DNA of 64,000 bases from Caballeronia catudaia (GTDB taxonomy: Bacteria; Pseudomonadota; Gammaproteobacteria; Burkholderiales; Burkholderiaceae). Made by a program: the position numbers and the translations under genes. Location of the stretch: positions 1 through 64,000 of the forward strand of contig NZ_FCOF02000025.1 in assembly GCF_001544755.2 (NCBI RefSeq), read 5' to 3'. Shown one piece after another: positions 34,052 through 43,652 of the stretch. Each line of letters begins with the position of its first letter. Position 1 is the first letter of the stretch. The notes beneath the pieces are model-generated. The model did no database searches, had not been told where the DNA came from, and saw nothing but the letters and a program-made list of their open reading frames with translations.

Positions 34052-35092
34052 TCAGGCGGCGCAATAGATCCCGCGGTAGCCGATGAACAGTTCCTCGAAC
34101 ACGAGGCGCGCATTCAGCGGATGGTTTTCCACCGCGCGCTGCCGCGTGACCGCTTTCATGTAGCGCGCGAGCGCCGCGGGGTCCGCGCTCTGCGCGCAAC
34201 GGGTGAGCGCCTTCGCCGCGCCGGGAAAGTAACGCGGACGGCCCGCCGTGCGCTGCGCGAGCACATCGTAGAGCCAGCGCTGCAGCCAGCCGAGCACGAG
34301 CGGCACCGGCAGTTTCTGGAGATTTTCGCCGCACGCGAAGGCGTCGCAGTTCGGCCCGGCGGCGAGTTGCGCGAGCGTGAAATCGCGCAGCGCGCGGTTC
34401 TCGTCGTTCGCCAGCGCGAGTGCAGCAAGCGGCGCGCCGCCCGCCTGCGCGAGCAGGCCCGCCGGATCGTCGACACCTTGCGACGCCAGCCACGCGCTCG
34501 CGTCTTTCGGCTGCGGCACGCTCATCGGCCATTGACGGCAGCGGCTGATGATCGTCGGCAACAGCCGGTCGACGCGCGCCGACACCAGCAGGAACACGAC
34601 GCCCGCGGGCGGCTCCTCGAGCGTCTTGAGAAGCGCATTGGCCGCCGCGACGTTGAGCGCCTCCGCCGGATACAGCAGCACGACGCGCATCCCGCCGCGA
34701 TGCGAGCCGACGCCGCAGAAATCGAGCAGCCCGCGCACCTGCTCGATCTTGATTTCCTTGCTGGGCGCGCGGGTTTTCTTGCCCTCGTCGCCGTCGGCTT
34801 TTTCCGAGGATGAGTCGGCGTCAGCGCCAGCGGCGGCGAGGCCGGCGAGCGCTTCGGGCAGCACGGCGCGGTAATCGGGATGATTGCCCTGCGAAAACCA
34901 CAGGCACGCCGCACAGGCGCCGCACGGCTCGCCATTGGCGGCGGGCGTCTCGCACAGCAGCCCCTGCGCCAGATGCTGCGCGAACTGCAGCTTGCCGATG
35001 CCGGCTTCTCCGTGCAGCAACAGCGCATGCGGCCAATGCGCGCGCAATTGCTGGAGACGCTGCCAATCGTCGGTTTGCCAGGAATAGATCAT
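34052..35092 (-). CDS. holB: DNA polymerase III delta-prime subunit
   Basis: This 346-residue AAA+ clamp-loader subunit has Walker-A-like GEAGIGK at residues 28-34 and a zinc module with cysteines 47, 57, 60 and 63. NALLKTLEEPPAGV and SRCRQW are the SRC-type arginine-finger region. A hydrophilic insertion (about 87-112, rich in Asp/Ser/Lys) follows the zinc module. It opens the beta clamp as part of the replisome. It lies in the conserved mltG-tmk-holB-tatD cluster, 20 bases after tmk. Confidence 0.93.
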   Translation of the reverse strand: MIYSWQTDDWQRLQQLRAHWPHALLLHGEAGIGKLQFAQHLAQGLLCETPAANGEPCGACAACLWFSQGNHPDYRAVLPEALAGLAAAGADADSSSEKADGDEGKKTRAPSKEIKIEQVRGLLDFCGVGSHRGGMRVVLLYPAEALNVAAANALLKTLEEPPAGVVFLLVSARVDRLLPTIISRCRQWPMSVPQPKDASAWLASQGVDDPAGLLAQAGGAPLAALALANDENRALRDFTLAQLAAGPNCDAFACGENLQKLPVPLVLGWLQRWLYDVLAQRTAGRPRYFPGAAKALTRCAQSADPAALARYMKAVTRQRAVENHPLNARLVFEELFIGYRGIYCAA

Positions 35093-35112
35093 CGATTCGT
35101 TTCTATTTGAAA

Positions 35113-35733
35113 TCAGAGGCTTGCGACCAGTTCCGCAAGTTTTTTGCGGATATCGTCGATGGGCCTTGTCGAATCGACGATGAAAAAACGCTGCGGCGAT
35201 TCCTCGGCGCGGCGCAAATATTCGCTGCGCGTGCGCTCGAAAAACGCTTCCGATTCGCTTTCGAACTTGTCCGGTGCGCGCGCGGCCGAACGGCGTTCGC
35301 TCGCGGTGTCGGGCGGCACGTCGAACAGCACGGTGAGATCCGGCTGGAAACCGCCCTGCACCCAGCGCTCCAGCGCTTCCAGCTTATCGCGCGGCAGGCC
35401 GCGCCCGCCGCCCTGATACGCGAAAGTCGCGTCCGTGAAACGATCCGACAGCACCCAGTCGCCGCGCGAAAGCGCCGGTTCGATCACCTGCGCCAGATGC
35501 TCGCGGCGCGCGGCGAACATCAGCAGCGCTTCGGTTTCGAGATCCATCGGCTGATTCAGCAGGATGCCGCGCAGCGTCTCGCCGAGCGGCGTGCCGCCCG
35601 GTTCGCGCGTCGTCACGACATCATGCCCGGCCGGTTCGAGCTTCGCCGCGAGTTGCTGGCGGAACCAGTCCAGATGCGTGGTCTTGCCCGCGCCGTCGAT
35701 GCCTTCGAACGTGATGAACTTGCCGCGCGCCAT
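35113..35733 (-). CDS. tmk: Thymidylate kinase
   Basis: This 206-residue P-loop kinase has FEGIDGAGKTT near residue 10, the DR-x-T motif DRFTDATFAYQGGGRG and a lid region with several arginines. It converts dTMP to dTDP. It starts directly after the mltG stop codon (TGAATG), indicating coupled translation, and is followed closely by holB. Confidence 0.96.
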   Translation of the reverse strand: MARGKFITFEGIDGAGKTTHLDWFRQQLAAKLEPAGHDVVTTREPGGTPLGETLRGILLNQPMDLETEALLMFAARREHLAQVIEPALSRGDWVLSDRFTDATFAYQGGGRGLPRDKLEALERWVQGGFQPDLTVLFDVPPDTASERRSAARAPDKFESESEAFFERTRSEYLRRAEESPQRFFIVDSTRPIDDIRKKLAELVASL

Positions 35734-36744
35734 TCATTGACCCCGGATGTATTTGTCGACGGCCTTGTTGTGGTCGCCCAGATTGTCGGAAAAGATGCTG
35801 CTGCCGTCGCCGCGCGACACGAAATACAGCGCGCTGCTCGCGGCCGGATTGAGCGTGGCGTTCAATGCGGCCACGCCGGGCAGCGCGATCGGCGTCGGCG
35901 GCAGGCCCATGCGCGTGTAGGTATTGTACGGAGTGTCCGTCTGCAGGTCCTTTTTCTTCAGGCGCCCGCCATAGGCCGGGCCGAGCCCGTAGATCACGGT
36001 CGGGTCGGTCTGAAGCGGCATGCCGATGCGCAGCCGGTTCGCGAACACCGCCGCGACGAGCGGCCGGTCCTGCGGACGCCCCGTCTCCTTCTCGACGATC
36101 GACGCCATGATGAGCGCCTCATACGGCGTCTTGTAAGGCAGATTCTGCGCGCGCGTGTTCCACGCTTCGGTGAGCCGCGCCTGCATCAGCCGGTACGCAC
36201 GCTTGTAGACGGCGAGATCGCTCGTGCCTTTGTCGAAGAGATAGGTGTCGGGAAAAAACAGGCCCTCGGCCGATGCCTTCTCCACTTCCGCCGCGCCGAT
36301 CGCGCGCATCAGGTCGATGTCGGTCATGCCCACGGTGTCGTGTTTGAGCGCGGGATTGCCGTCGAGCTCGCTGCGCATTTTCTGCAGCGTCCAGCCTTCG
36401 ATGACGGTCGCGACGTATTCGTTCACGTCGCCGCGCGCGATTTTTTGCAGCACTTCGTAAGGCGTGACGCCGCCCTTGAAAGCATAGTTGCCCGACTTCA
36501 ACTGGGCGGAGAGGCCGAGCACGCGCGTCATCAGCACGAAAAGCTCCGGCTCGACGGGCACGCCGCCGCGGTTCAACTGGGCGCTCACGCTGCGCAGGCT
36601 GCTGTGCGGCTTGATGGTGACGTCGAGTTCGGGCGCCGGCAATTGCATCGGGCGGTTGGCCCACCACCAGACGCCGCCCGCGACGGCCGCCGCGAGCATC
36701 GCGGCGAGCACCGCCGCCACGACGCATTTCTTCAGAAAGGACAT
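35734..36744 (-). CDS. mltG: Endolytic murein transglycosylase
   Basis: This 336-residue inner-membrane protein has one N-terminal helix (about 6-29) and a LysM-like subdomain. The YceG/MltG catalytic domain contains ASIVEKETGR with the active-site glutamate, and DPTVIYGLGPAY. It cleaves nascent glycan strands and sets their length. It is the first gene of mltG-tmk-holB-tatD, divergent from ygfZ with 127 bases between. That gap contains AT-rich -10-like sequence (36769-36776) usable in either direction. Confidence 0.94.
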   Translation of the reverse strand: MSFLKKCVVAAVLAAMLAAAVAGGVWWWANRPMQLPAPELDVTIKPHSSLRSVSAQLNRGGVPVEPELFVLMTRVLGLSAQLKSGNYAFKGGVTPYEVLQKIARGDVNEYVATVIEGWTLQKMRSELDGNPALKHDTVGMTDIDLMRAIGAAEVEKASAEGLFFPDTYLFDKGTSDLAVYKRAYRLMQARLTEAWNTRAQNLPYKTPYEALIMASIVEKETGRPQDRPLVAAVFANRLRIGMPLQTDPTVIYGLGPAYGGRLKKKDLQTDTPYNTYTRMGLPPTPIALPGVAALNATLNPAASSALYFVSRGDGSSIFSDNLGDHNKAVDKYIRGQ

Positions 36745-36871
36745 GCGAAACACGCTTGAGATAAGACCAATATAATAACTTGCCGCCCGCCCCAGAACCG
36801 CATTCGCCGGCCCGGGCCCAAACGACAGCATCGACAGCCGGATTGAAACCGGATTGACAACCGCCCACCTC

Positions 36872-37858
36872 ATGAATTCCCAGACTACCGCCCTCGCCGC
36901 CTCCGACTTCGAATCCGTCAAGACCGCCGGCGCGTACATGCCGCTCACCCAGTTCGGCGTGATCGACGTGAGGGGCGAGGACGCCGCCGCCTTCCTGCAC
37001 ACGCAAATCACGAACGATGTCCAGCACCTCGACGCGTCGACGGCGCGTCTCGCGGGCTACTGTTCGCCGAAGGGCCGGCTGCTCGGCTCGTTCCTCATGT
37101 GGCGCACCGCCGACACCGTGCGTCTTCTGATCGCGCAGGACGTGCAGGCCGCCGTGCAAAAGCGTCTGTCGATGTTCGTGCTGCGCTCGAAGGCGAAGTT
37201 GAGCGACGCGACACCCGACGTCGCCGCTGTCGGCTTCGCGGGCGATGTGCGGGCGGCGCTGTCCGGCATTTTCGATGCGCTGCCCGACGGCGTGCACGTG
37301 AAAGTCGAAGGCCCGCACGGCGCGCTGATCCGCGTGCCGGATGCGGCGCATCGGCCGCGCTTCCTGTGGGTCGGCCCGAAAGCCGATGTGGAAACGCAGC
37401 TCGCGAAGCTCGAAGGCAAGCTCGCGCGTGTACCCGAGGCGATGTGGGACTGGCTCGACATTCACGCCGGCGAGCCGCGCATCACGCATGCAACGGTCGA
37501 GCAGTTCGTTCCGCAAATGGTGAACTTCGACGTGCTCGGCGCCGTGAACTTCAAGAAGGGCTGCTACCCGGGTCAGGAGATCGTCGCGCGCAGCCAGTAT
37601 CGCGGCACGATCAAGCGGCGCACGGCGCTCGCGCATGCCGATTGCGCGACGGCCGGCGCCGAGCTCTTCCATTCCGACGATCCCGGCCAGCCGTGCGGGC
37701 TCGTCGTCAACGTGGCGCCGGGCGAAGGCGGCGGGGTGGACTGTCTCGTGGAGGTCAAGCTCGCGGCGCTCGACAACGGCACGGTGCACGTCGGTTCCGC
37801 CGAGGGTCCCGCGCTCACCTTCGTGCCGCTGCCCTACGCTTTCCCCGCGGACGCTTGA
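36872..37858 (+). CDS. ygfZ: Folate-binding protein YgfZ (Fe-S cluster maintenance)
   Basis: This 328-residue GcvT-like protein has the diagnostic KGCYPGQEIVAR motif around residues 229-240, with the conserved cysteine. YgfZ uses tetrahydrofolate to help keep certain Fe-S enzymes active. The start at MNSQTTAL (36872) was chosen over a TTG six codons upstream. It is divergent from mltG and 12 bases before the NRDE gene, a pairing seen in many Burkholderiaceae. Confidence 0.93.
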   Translation: MNSQTTALAASDFESVKTAGAYMPLTQFGVIDVRGEDAAAFLHTQITNDVQHLDASTARLAGYCSPKGRLLGSFLMWRTADTVRLLIAQDVQAAVQKRLSMFVLRSKAKLSDATPDVAAVGFAGDVRAALSGIFDALPDGVHVKVEGPHGALIRVPDAAHRPRFLWVGPKADVETQLAKLEGKLARVPEAMWDWLDIHAGEPRITHATVEQFVPQMVNFDVLGAVNFKKGCYPGQEIVARSQYRGTIKRRTALAHADCATAGAELFHSDDPGQPCGLVVNVAPGEGGGVDCLVEVKLAALDNGTVHVGSAEGPALTFVPLPYAFPADA

Positions 37859-37870
37859 GGATTTGCGCGC

Positions 37871-38689
37871 ATGTGCCTGATCGTCTTCGACTGGCAGCCC
37901 GCGGCTTCGCAAGAGAACGGCCGCGCATTGCTGACCCTTTCGGCCAATCGCGACGAATTCTTTCGCCGCGATGCCGAGCCGATGCACTGGTGGACCGATG
38001 CGCCGGGCGTCCTCGCGGGCCGCGATCTGACGGGCGGCGGAACGTGGCTCGGCGTCTCACGCGATGGCCGCTTTGCGGCGCTGACGAACTATCGCGCGCC
38101 GAGCGAGATGCGTCCGAATGCGCCGACGCGCGGCACGCTCGTGAGCGCGTTTCTCGCGGGCGAACGCGTTGCGCCGATGGACTACCTGCGAGGCGTGGCG
38201 CGCGAAGGTCATCGTTATAACGGGTTCAATCTGCTGTGCGGAGATTTCACGCGGCGCGAGCTCGGCTGGTACGGCAATCGCGCCGATGCGCCGCCCGTTC
38301 TGCTCGATGCGGGCGTGCATGGCTTGTCCAACAGCTTGCTGAATACGCCGTGGCCGAAGCTCGTCGCGCAGCGCGAGGCGTTGTGCGATCTGATTCACGC
38401 CGATGAGCGGCCGTCGCTCGATGTGCTCATCGAAACGTTGCGCGATCCGCACATCGCGAACGACGAGCATCTTCCTTCGACGGGCATTTCGATCGAGCGG
38501 GAACGCGTGCTGTCGGCGGCGTTCATCGAGACGCCCGAATACGGGACGCGCAGCACGACGGCTTTGCGCGTGATGCTGGCAGCGGGCGGCTTGTCGCTCG
38601 AGATCAAGGAACGCAGCGACGACGACGGTTCGCATCGCATCGTGCGGCCGGGGGCGTTCGAGCGGGCGTTCGGGTTTGAGATCGGCTGA
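37871..38689 (+). CDS. NRDE/TANGO2-family protein
   Basis: This 272-residue protein begins MCLIVFDW and contains the family-naming NRDEFFRR motif near residue 37. Cys2 and the motif suggest an Ntn-hydrolase-like fold. Eukaryotic TANGO2 has been linked to heme or lipid handling; the bacterial function is open. It lies 12 bases after ygfZ on the same strand and converges on the esterase gene with only four bases between. Confidence 0.88.
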   Translation: MCLIVFDWQPAASQENGRALLTLSANRDEFFRRDAEPMHWWTDAPGVLAGRDLTGGGTWLGVSRDGRFAALTNYRAPSEMRPNAPTRGTLVSAFLAGERVAPMDYLRGVAREGHRYNGFNLLCGDFTRRELGWYGNRADAPPVLLDAGVHGLSNSLLNTPWPKLVAQREALCDLIHADERPSLDVLIETLRDPHIANDEHLPSTGISIERERVLSAAFIETPEYGTRSTTALRVMLAAGGLSLEIKERSDDDGSHRIVRPGAFERAFGFEIG

Positions 38690-38693
38690 TTCG

Positions 38694-39653
38694 CTACGCC
38701 GTCTCAAACGCCTTCCGCAACGCCCCGACCGCATCGGCGTGCGCCTGCGCCACTTCCGGCACGAACCCGCCCATCTTGAAGAACTCGTGAATCATGCCTT
38801 CGTAGCGCATGAGCGTGACTGGCACGCCCGCCTTCTCGAGCACTGAAGCAAACGCGATGTCTTCGTCGAATAGCGGATCGTGGTCCGCCGCCGCGATCCA
38901 CGCGGGCGCCACGTTCGCGAAGTCGGGCACCCCGCCTGCCGCATCGAGCGGTGCGAAGCGCCAGTCGTCGCGATCGCGGTCGTCGCGCAGATATTGCGCG
39001 AAGAACCATTGAATCGTCTCGCCGGAAAGCAGATATCCGTCGGCGAGCCGCGCATGCGATGCGCTCTTCTGCCATGCGCTCGTGCCCGGATAGATCAGCA
39101 GTTGCAGCCGCAAGCCGATACCCGCGTCGCGCGCGAGCACCGCGCACACGATCGCGAGCGTGCCGCCCGCGCTGTCGCCGCCGATGGCGAGCCGCGCCGG
39201 ATCGATGCCTAGCGTCAGCGCTTCGCGCGCGAGCCAGACGAGCGCGTCGAACGCATCGTGGACCGCGACGGGAAACTTGTGCTCCGGCGCCAGCCGATAA
39301 TCCACCGATACGACCGCGCAGCCCGCATCGTGCGCAAGCTTTCGGCACAGCGCGTCATGCGTCGATACGCTGCCGACCGTGAAGCCGCCGCCGTGAAAAT
39401 AGAGAAGCCCCGCGGAAGGCTCGGCCCAGCCCGGCTCGACCGGATGGTAGATGCGCACGCCGATCGTTTCACCATCGCGCGTGGGGATGCGCAGGTCTTC
39501 GACGCTGAACATCGGCAGCGGCGCGATATCGAGAATCTGCGCGCTCATCGCATACGCGGCGCGCGCCTGTTGCGGCGTGAGCGTGTGATACGGCGGGCGA
39601 TTGGCGCGCGCGACCATCTCCAGAATTTGCGCGATCTTCGGATTGAGCGGCAT
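38694..39653 (-). CDS. Alpha/beta hydrolase of the hormone-sensitive-lipase family
   Basis: This 319-residue esterase has the oxyanion-hole motif YFHGGGF and the nucleophile GDSAGG. The triad is completed by DPLFDED and a histidine in MIHEFFKMGG. This is the typical HSL/family IV carboxylesterase layout, hydrolysing short acyl esters in the cytoplasm. It is the last gene of the long minus-strand lipid-catabolism run, 60 bases after the SDR gene. Confidence 0.92.
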   Translation of the reverse strand: MPLNPKIAQILEMVARANRPPYHTLTPQQARAAYAMSAQILDIAPLPMFSVEDLRIPTRDGETIGVRIYHPVEPGWAEPSAGLLYFHGGGFTVGSVSTHDALCRKLAHDAGCAVVSVDYRLAPEHKFPVAVHDAFDALVWLAREALTLGIDPARLAIGGDSAGGTLAIVCAVLARDAGIGLRLQLLIYPGTSAWQKSASHARLADGYLLSGETIQWFFAQYLRDDRDRDDWRFAPLDAAGGVPDFANVAPAWIAAADHDPLFDEDIAFASVLEKAGVPVTLMRYEGMIHEFFKMGGFVPEVAQAHADAVGALRKAFETA

Positions 39654-39713
39654 CGGCGGGAATAAGCGTCAAAAGGGTCACGATGATGCCACGAACCGCG
39701 CCACGTCAGCCCG

Positions 39714-40574
39714 TCAGCCCTGACGTTTCAGCGACATCGGATCGGTCGGCGTGCGCAGTTGCGCGATGTCGTCGAGCCGCAGTTGAACCGACGGCATGAT
39801 GTGCGGATGCGTGATGACATAGAAGCGTCCTTCGCGCACCGCGTCGAATGTGGCTCCGGCGATGTCACGCGCCGAGCGCTTGCCGCCTTCCACCGCTCGC
39901 GTCAGTTGCCGCGCCGCGAGCTTTTGCGAGGCGGTGTAAGGCGCCGCGTTGGCGAGCGCCTCGGGCCGCGAGCGTTCGGCGTCCGCAATGCCCGTCGGCA
40001 CGAACGCGGGGCACAGCAGCGACACGCCGATGAGCGACGCGCCCGCGAGCCGCAAGTCGTGATGAAGCGTTTCGGTCATCGCGACGACCGCATGCTTCGA
40101 CGCGTTGTAGACGCCCATCGCGGGCGCCGCGAGCAGGCCCGCCACCGACGCCGTATTGACGATATGCGCCGGCTCCTTCTGCTCGAGCATGATCGGCACG
40201 AATGCGCGCAATCCGTTCGCGACGCCCATCACGTTCACGCCGAACACCCATTGCCAGTCGTTCGCGCTGTTTTCCCAGACGAAGCCGCCCGCGCCTACGC
40301 CCGCGTTGTTGAAGAGCAGATGCACGCCGCCGAACGCATCGAGCGTGGCGCGCGCGAGCGCTTCGACCTGCGCGCTATCGGACACGTCCGTCGTGACGCC
40401 GATCGCATCGCCGCCCGTCGCGCGCACCGCTTCGACGGTTGCGGCGAGTGCGGCGGTGTCGAGATCGGCGAGCGCGAGCTTCATGCCGAGCGCCGCGCCC
40501 TCTTTCGCGAACTCGCGCCCGAACCCGCTACCCGCGCCCGTGATGACGGCGACCTTGCCTTCGAAGCGTTCCAC
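39714..40574 (-). CDS. Short-chain dehydrogenase/reductase
   Basis: This 286-residue Rossmann enzyme has the nucleotide motif TGAGSGFG at residues 12-19, NNAG, NTASVAG and the active-site pair YNASK. A C-terminal extension of about 40 residues is seen in SDR branches found in fatty-acid and alkane gene clusters. The substrate, probably a hydroxy or keto compound, is not identifiable. It lies 16 bases after the CurA-like gene. Confidence 0.92.
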   Translation of the reverse strand: MERFEGKVAVITGAGSGFGREFAKEGAALGMKLALADLDTAALAATVEAVRATGGDAIGVTTDVSDSAQVEALARATLDAFGGVHLLFNNAGVGAGGFVWENSANDWQWVFGVNVMGVANGLRAFVPIMLEQKEPAHIVNTASVAGLLAAPAMGVYNASKHAVVAMTETLHHDLRLAGASLIGVSLLCPAFVPTGIADAERSRPEALANAAPYTASQKLAARQLTRAVEGGKRSARDIAGATFDAVREGRFYVITHPHIMPSVQLRLDDIAQLRTPTDPMSLKRQG

Positions 40575-40590
40575 GTTCGGTCCTCGTGAT

Positions 40591-41595
40591 TCAAACGAGC
40601 TTCACGAGCTGCTTGCCGAAGTTCTTCCCGCGCAACAGGCCGAGAAACGCTTCGGGCGCATTTTCGAGCCCTTCCGTGATGCTCTCGCGAAAATGCAGCT
40701 TCTTCGTCGCGATGCGTTCGCCGAGCTCCTTCAGCGCCTGCGGCCAGATATCGAGATGCTCGTAGACGATGAAGCCCTGCAGCTTGAGGCGCTGCGTCAG
40801 GATGAGCCGGGGCGCGTCCATCGGCAGGGGCTTGCCGTTGTAGCCGGAGATCATGCCGCACACCGCGACGCGCCCGAACGCGTTCATGCGCGCGAGCACG
40901 GCATTGAGCACTTCGCCGCCGACGTTCTCGAAATAGCCGTCGACGCCATCGGGTGTCGCGGCTTTCAGATCCTCGTAGAGCTTGCCCGCCTTGTAGTCGA
41001 CGCACGCATCGAAGCCGAGCGTCTCGACGACATAGCGGCACTTTTCCGCGCCGCCCGCGATGCCCACCGCGCGGCAGCCGGCCGCCTTCGCCAGTTGCCC
41101 GACGACGCTGCCCACCGCGCCGCTCGCCGCCGACACGACGACCGTCTCGCCTGCCTTCGGCTCGATGATGCCGTTCAGCCCGTACCACGCCGTGACGCCC
41201 GGCATGCCGACCGCGCCGAGATACGCGGAAAGCGGCACGCGCGACGTATCGACCTTGTTCAGCCCCTTGCCATCGGAGGTGCCGTATTCCTGCCAGCCGG
41301 ACATGCCGACGACGTGGTCGCCGGTCTTGAACGCCGCATTGCGCGACTCGCTCACGACGCCCGCGGTGCCGCCGATCATTACCTGATCGAGCGGCTGCGG
41401 CGCGGCGTACGATTTCGCGTCGTCCATGCGCCCGCGCATGTACGGATCGAGCGACAGATAGTGATTGCGCACGCGCACTTCGCCGTCCTGAAGCGGCGCG
41501 AGCGGCGTTTCGACGAGCTTGAAATTCGACACCGACGCCTCGCCTTGCGGCCGCGAGACGAGCAAAATCTGACGGTTGATCTGTGCGTCTGCCAT
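40591..41595 (-). CDS. NADP-dependent MDR oxidoreductase (CurA / leukotriene-B4-dehydrogenase-like)
   Basis: This 334-residue protein of the zinc-free medium-chain reductase group has LSLDPYMRGRM near residue 50, AASGAVGSVVGQLAK as the NADPH-binding motif, and YFENVGG in the C-terminal half. E. coli CurA reduces the enone double bonds of curcumin. This branch generally reduces alpha,beta-unsaturated ketones and aldehydes. It lies 29 bases after the PaaI gene and is probably in the same operon. Confidence 0.92.
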   Translation of the reverse strand: MADAQINRQILLVSRPQGEASVSNFKLVETPLAPLQDGEVRVRNHYLSLDPYMRGRMDDAKSYAAPQPLDQVMIGGTAGVVSESRNAAFKTGDHVVGMSGWQEYGTSDGKGLNKVDTSRVPLSAYLGAVGMPGVTAWYGLNGIIEPKAGETVVVSAASGAVGSVVGQLAKAAGCRAVGIAGGAEKCRYVVETLGFDACVDYKAGKLYEDLKAATPDGVDGYFENVGGEVLNAVLARMNAFGRVAVCGMISGYNGKPLPMDAPRLILTQRLKLQGFIVYEHLDIWPQALKELGERIATKKLHFRESITEGLENAPEAFLGLLRGKNFGKQLVKLV

Positions 41596-41624
41596 GCGGA
41601 TTCTCCTTGGAGACAATGCGAAAA

Positions 41625-42104
41625 TCAGGCGTCGCTCGGTCCGGGCTTCGCCTTCGGATCGGAACGCATCTTCTGTTTGACGATGTCGCGCCCGACCGCG
41701 AGCCGCTTCATGTACTTGAACGTGCCGAGCGCCTTCGCGACGAAATGGCCTTCGCTGTCGCGGATCTCGCCTTCGCAGTAGGCCATCGTGGTCGAGCGAT
41801 GCAGCACGCGGCCGTAACCGCGCAGCTCGCCTCGCCCCGGCTGCATGAAGTTCACTTTCATCTCGACGGTGACGACGCCGATGCCATCGCCCGCGATACT
41901 GCGCGCCGCGACCGCGAGCGCGCTGTCGAGCAGCGTCATCGTGACGCCGCCGTGCGCGATGCCCCACGTGTTCATGTGCTCGTCCCGAAGCGGCATGCGC
42001 ACTTCGCTTTCACCGTCATTCGCCTTGACGATCTCGACGCCGAGCGCGTCGATGAACGGGCTTTCGAGGGACACGCCGCCTGCTGATGATTCGGAAGAGG
42101 ACAT
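41625..42104 (-). CDS. PaaI-family acyl-CoA thioesterase
   Basis: This 159-residue hotdog-fold protein has the key HGGVTMTLLDSALAVAA helix, with the conserved glycines and acidic residue, and VTVEMKVNFMQPG as the central strand. Such enzymes hydrolyse acyl-CoA or aryl-CoA thioesters and recover CoA. The start at 42104 is five bases downstream of the Dabb stop. An in-frame ATG at 42131 would overlap that gene and adds nine residues. Confidence 0.9.
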   Translation of the reverse strand: MSSSESSAGGVSLESPFIDALGVEIVKANDGESEVRMPLRDEHMNTWGIAHGGVTMTLLDSALAVAARSIAGDGIGVVTVEMKVNFMQPGRGELRGYGRVLHRSTTMAYCEGEIRDSEGHFVAKALGTFKYMKRLAVGRDIVKQKMRSDPKAKPGPSDA

Positions 42105-42109
42105 CGCGC

Positions 42110-42412
42110 TCACACTTCGTAATCGACGCACTGACGTTCTTCGCGGATCGCCGCGACGAAGTCCTTCAGCGCCTGATGTTTCGGATGGACCTGATACGCT
42201 TCGAGCGCGGCTTTGTCGTCGAAATCGGAGACGAGCACGACGTCATACGTGCAGTCGAAACCCGGTTGCGCGGTGCCGACTTCGAAATGCCCCTGACCCT
42301 TCACGATGCTGCGGCAGGTTTCGAGCTTCGCCTTCAGCTTCTGCGCGTTTTCCGCGCGGCTCGCGCCCCCGGCGTTTTCCTTCAGCTTCCACATGACGAT
42401 GTGACGTAGCAC
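42110..42412 (-). CDS. Dabb-family (stress-responsive alpha-beta barrel) protein
   Basis: This 100-residue protein begins MLRHIVMWKLKE, the Dabb signature start. It contains DVVLVSDFDDKAALEAYQVHPKHQ, typical of the ferredoxin-like dimeric barrel. Some relatives are small enzymes or cofactor-binding proteins; the role here is unknown. It is embedded in the lipid-catabolism run, 61 bases after the thiolase gene and five bases before the thioesterase gene. Confidence 0.9.
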   Translation of the reverse strand: MLRHIVMWKLKENAGGASRAENAQKLKAKLETCRSIVKGQGHFEVGTAQPGFDCTYDVVLVSDFDDKAALEAYQVHPKHQALKDFVAAIREERQCVDYEV

Positions 42413-42473
42413 GGCGACTCCTTCATTTGCGATGAATCCCGAAGGTTAGCAAAAATCATCGAGCAGCAAATGC

Positions 42474-43652
42474 TCACACGACTTCGAACAACCCCGCCGC
42501 GCCCTGCCCGCCGCCGATGCACATCGTCACCACGACGAACTTCGCGCCGCGCCGCTTGCCTTCGATGAGCGCGTGTCCGGTGAGGCGCGCGCCCGACACG
42601 CCGTACGGATGCCCGACCGCGATCGCGCCGCCGTTCACGTTCAGGCGCTCGTCGGGAATGCCCAGCTTGTCGCGGCAATAGAGCACCTGCACGGCGAAGG
42701 CCTCGTTCAGCTCCCACAGGTCGATATCGTCGACGTTGAGGCCCGCGCGCCGCAACAGCTTTGGCACCGCGAACACCGGACCGATGCCCATTTCATCCGG
42801 CTGGCAGCCGGCGACCGCGAAGCCGCGGAAGATGCCGAGCGGCTGCAGGCCTTCCTTCTCGGCGAGCGTCGCGTTCATCACGACGCACGCCGACGCGCCA
42901 TCGGAGAACTGGCTCGCGTTGCCCGCCGTGACGACGCCGCCCGGCAGCGCAGTGCGAATCTTCGACACGCCTTCGAGCGTCGTGTCGGCGCGGATGCCTT
43001 CGTCGGCGGTGAGCGTGACTTCCTGCGTGAACATGCGTCCCGTCGACTTGTCGGCGAGACCGGCCAGCACGGTGATCGGCACGATTTCATCGTCGAACTT
43101 GCCCGCGGCCTGCGCTGCCGCCGCACGCTGCTGCGAGCGCACGCCGTAGGCGTCCTGCCGTTCTTTCGTTATCTCGTAGCGCCGCGCGACGTTCTCCGCG
43201 GTCTGCAGCATAGACCAGTAGATCGAGGGCTTGTGCTGGTTCAGCCAGCTTTCGGCGAGCATGTGGCGATTCATCTCGTTCTGCACGCACGAGATCGATT
43301 CGACGCCGCCCGCGACGAAGACATCGCCCTCGCCCGTCATCACGCGCTGCGCCGCGAGCGCGATCGTCTGCAAACCCGACGAGCAGAAGCGGTTCACCGT
43401 CATGCCGGGCACGGAGACGGGCAGGCCGGCGCGCAACGCGATCTGCCGCGCGATGTTCATGCCCGTCGCGCCTTCCGGATTCGCGCAGCCCATGATGACA
43501 TCCTCGATGCGCGCCGGATCGAGCCCCGCGCGCTCGACGACAGCCTTCGTCACGTGGCCGCCGAGCGTCGCGCCGTGCGTCATGTTCAGCGCGCCGCGCC
43601 AGGATTTGGCGAGCGCGGTGCGCGCCGTCGATACGATGACTGCATCGGTCAT
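42474..43652 (-). CDS. Acetyl-CoA C-acyltransferase (3-ketoacyl-CoA thiolase)
   Basis: This 392-residue thiolase has nucleophile Cys90 in NRFCSSG, the NEAFAVQ loop, the histidine motif GHPYGVSGAR and the second catalytic cysteine in VTMCIGGGQG. It is the last step of beta-oxidation, releasing acetyl-CoA. The start at 43652 overlaps the nicotinamidase stop codon (ATGA). It pairs functionally with the bifunctional FadB-type enzyme two genes upstream. Confidence 0.95.
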   Translation of the reverse strand: MTDAVIVSTARTALAKSWRGALNMTHGATLGGHVTKAVVERAGLDPARIEDVIMGCANPEGATGMNIARQIALRAGLPVSVPGMTVNRFCSSGLQTIALAAQRVMTGEGDVFVAGGVESISCVQNEMNRHMLAESWLNQHKPSIYWSMLQTAENVARRYEITKERQDAYGVRSQQRAAAAQAAGKFDDEIVPITVLAGLADKSTGRMFTQEVTLTADEGIRADTTLEGVSKIRTALPGGVVTAGNASQFSDGASACVVMNATLAEKEGLQPLGIFRGFAVAGCQPDEMGIGPVFAVPKLLRRAGLNVDDIDLWELNEAFAVQVLYCRDKLGIPDERLNVNGGAIAVGHPYGVSGARLTGHALIEGKRRGAKFVVVTMCIGGGQGAAGLFEVV

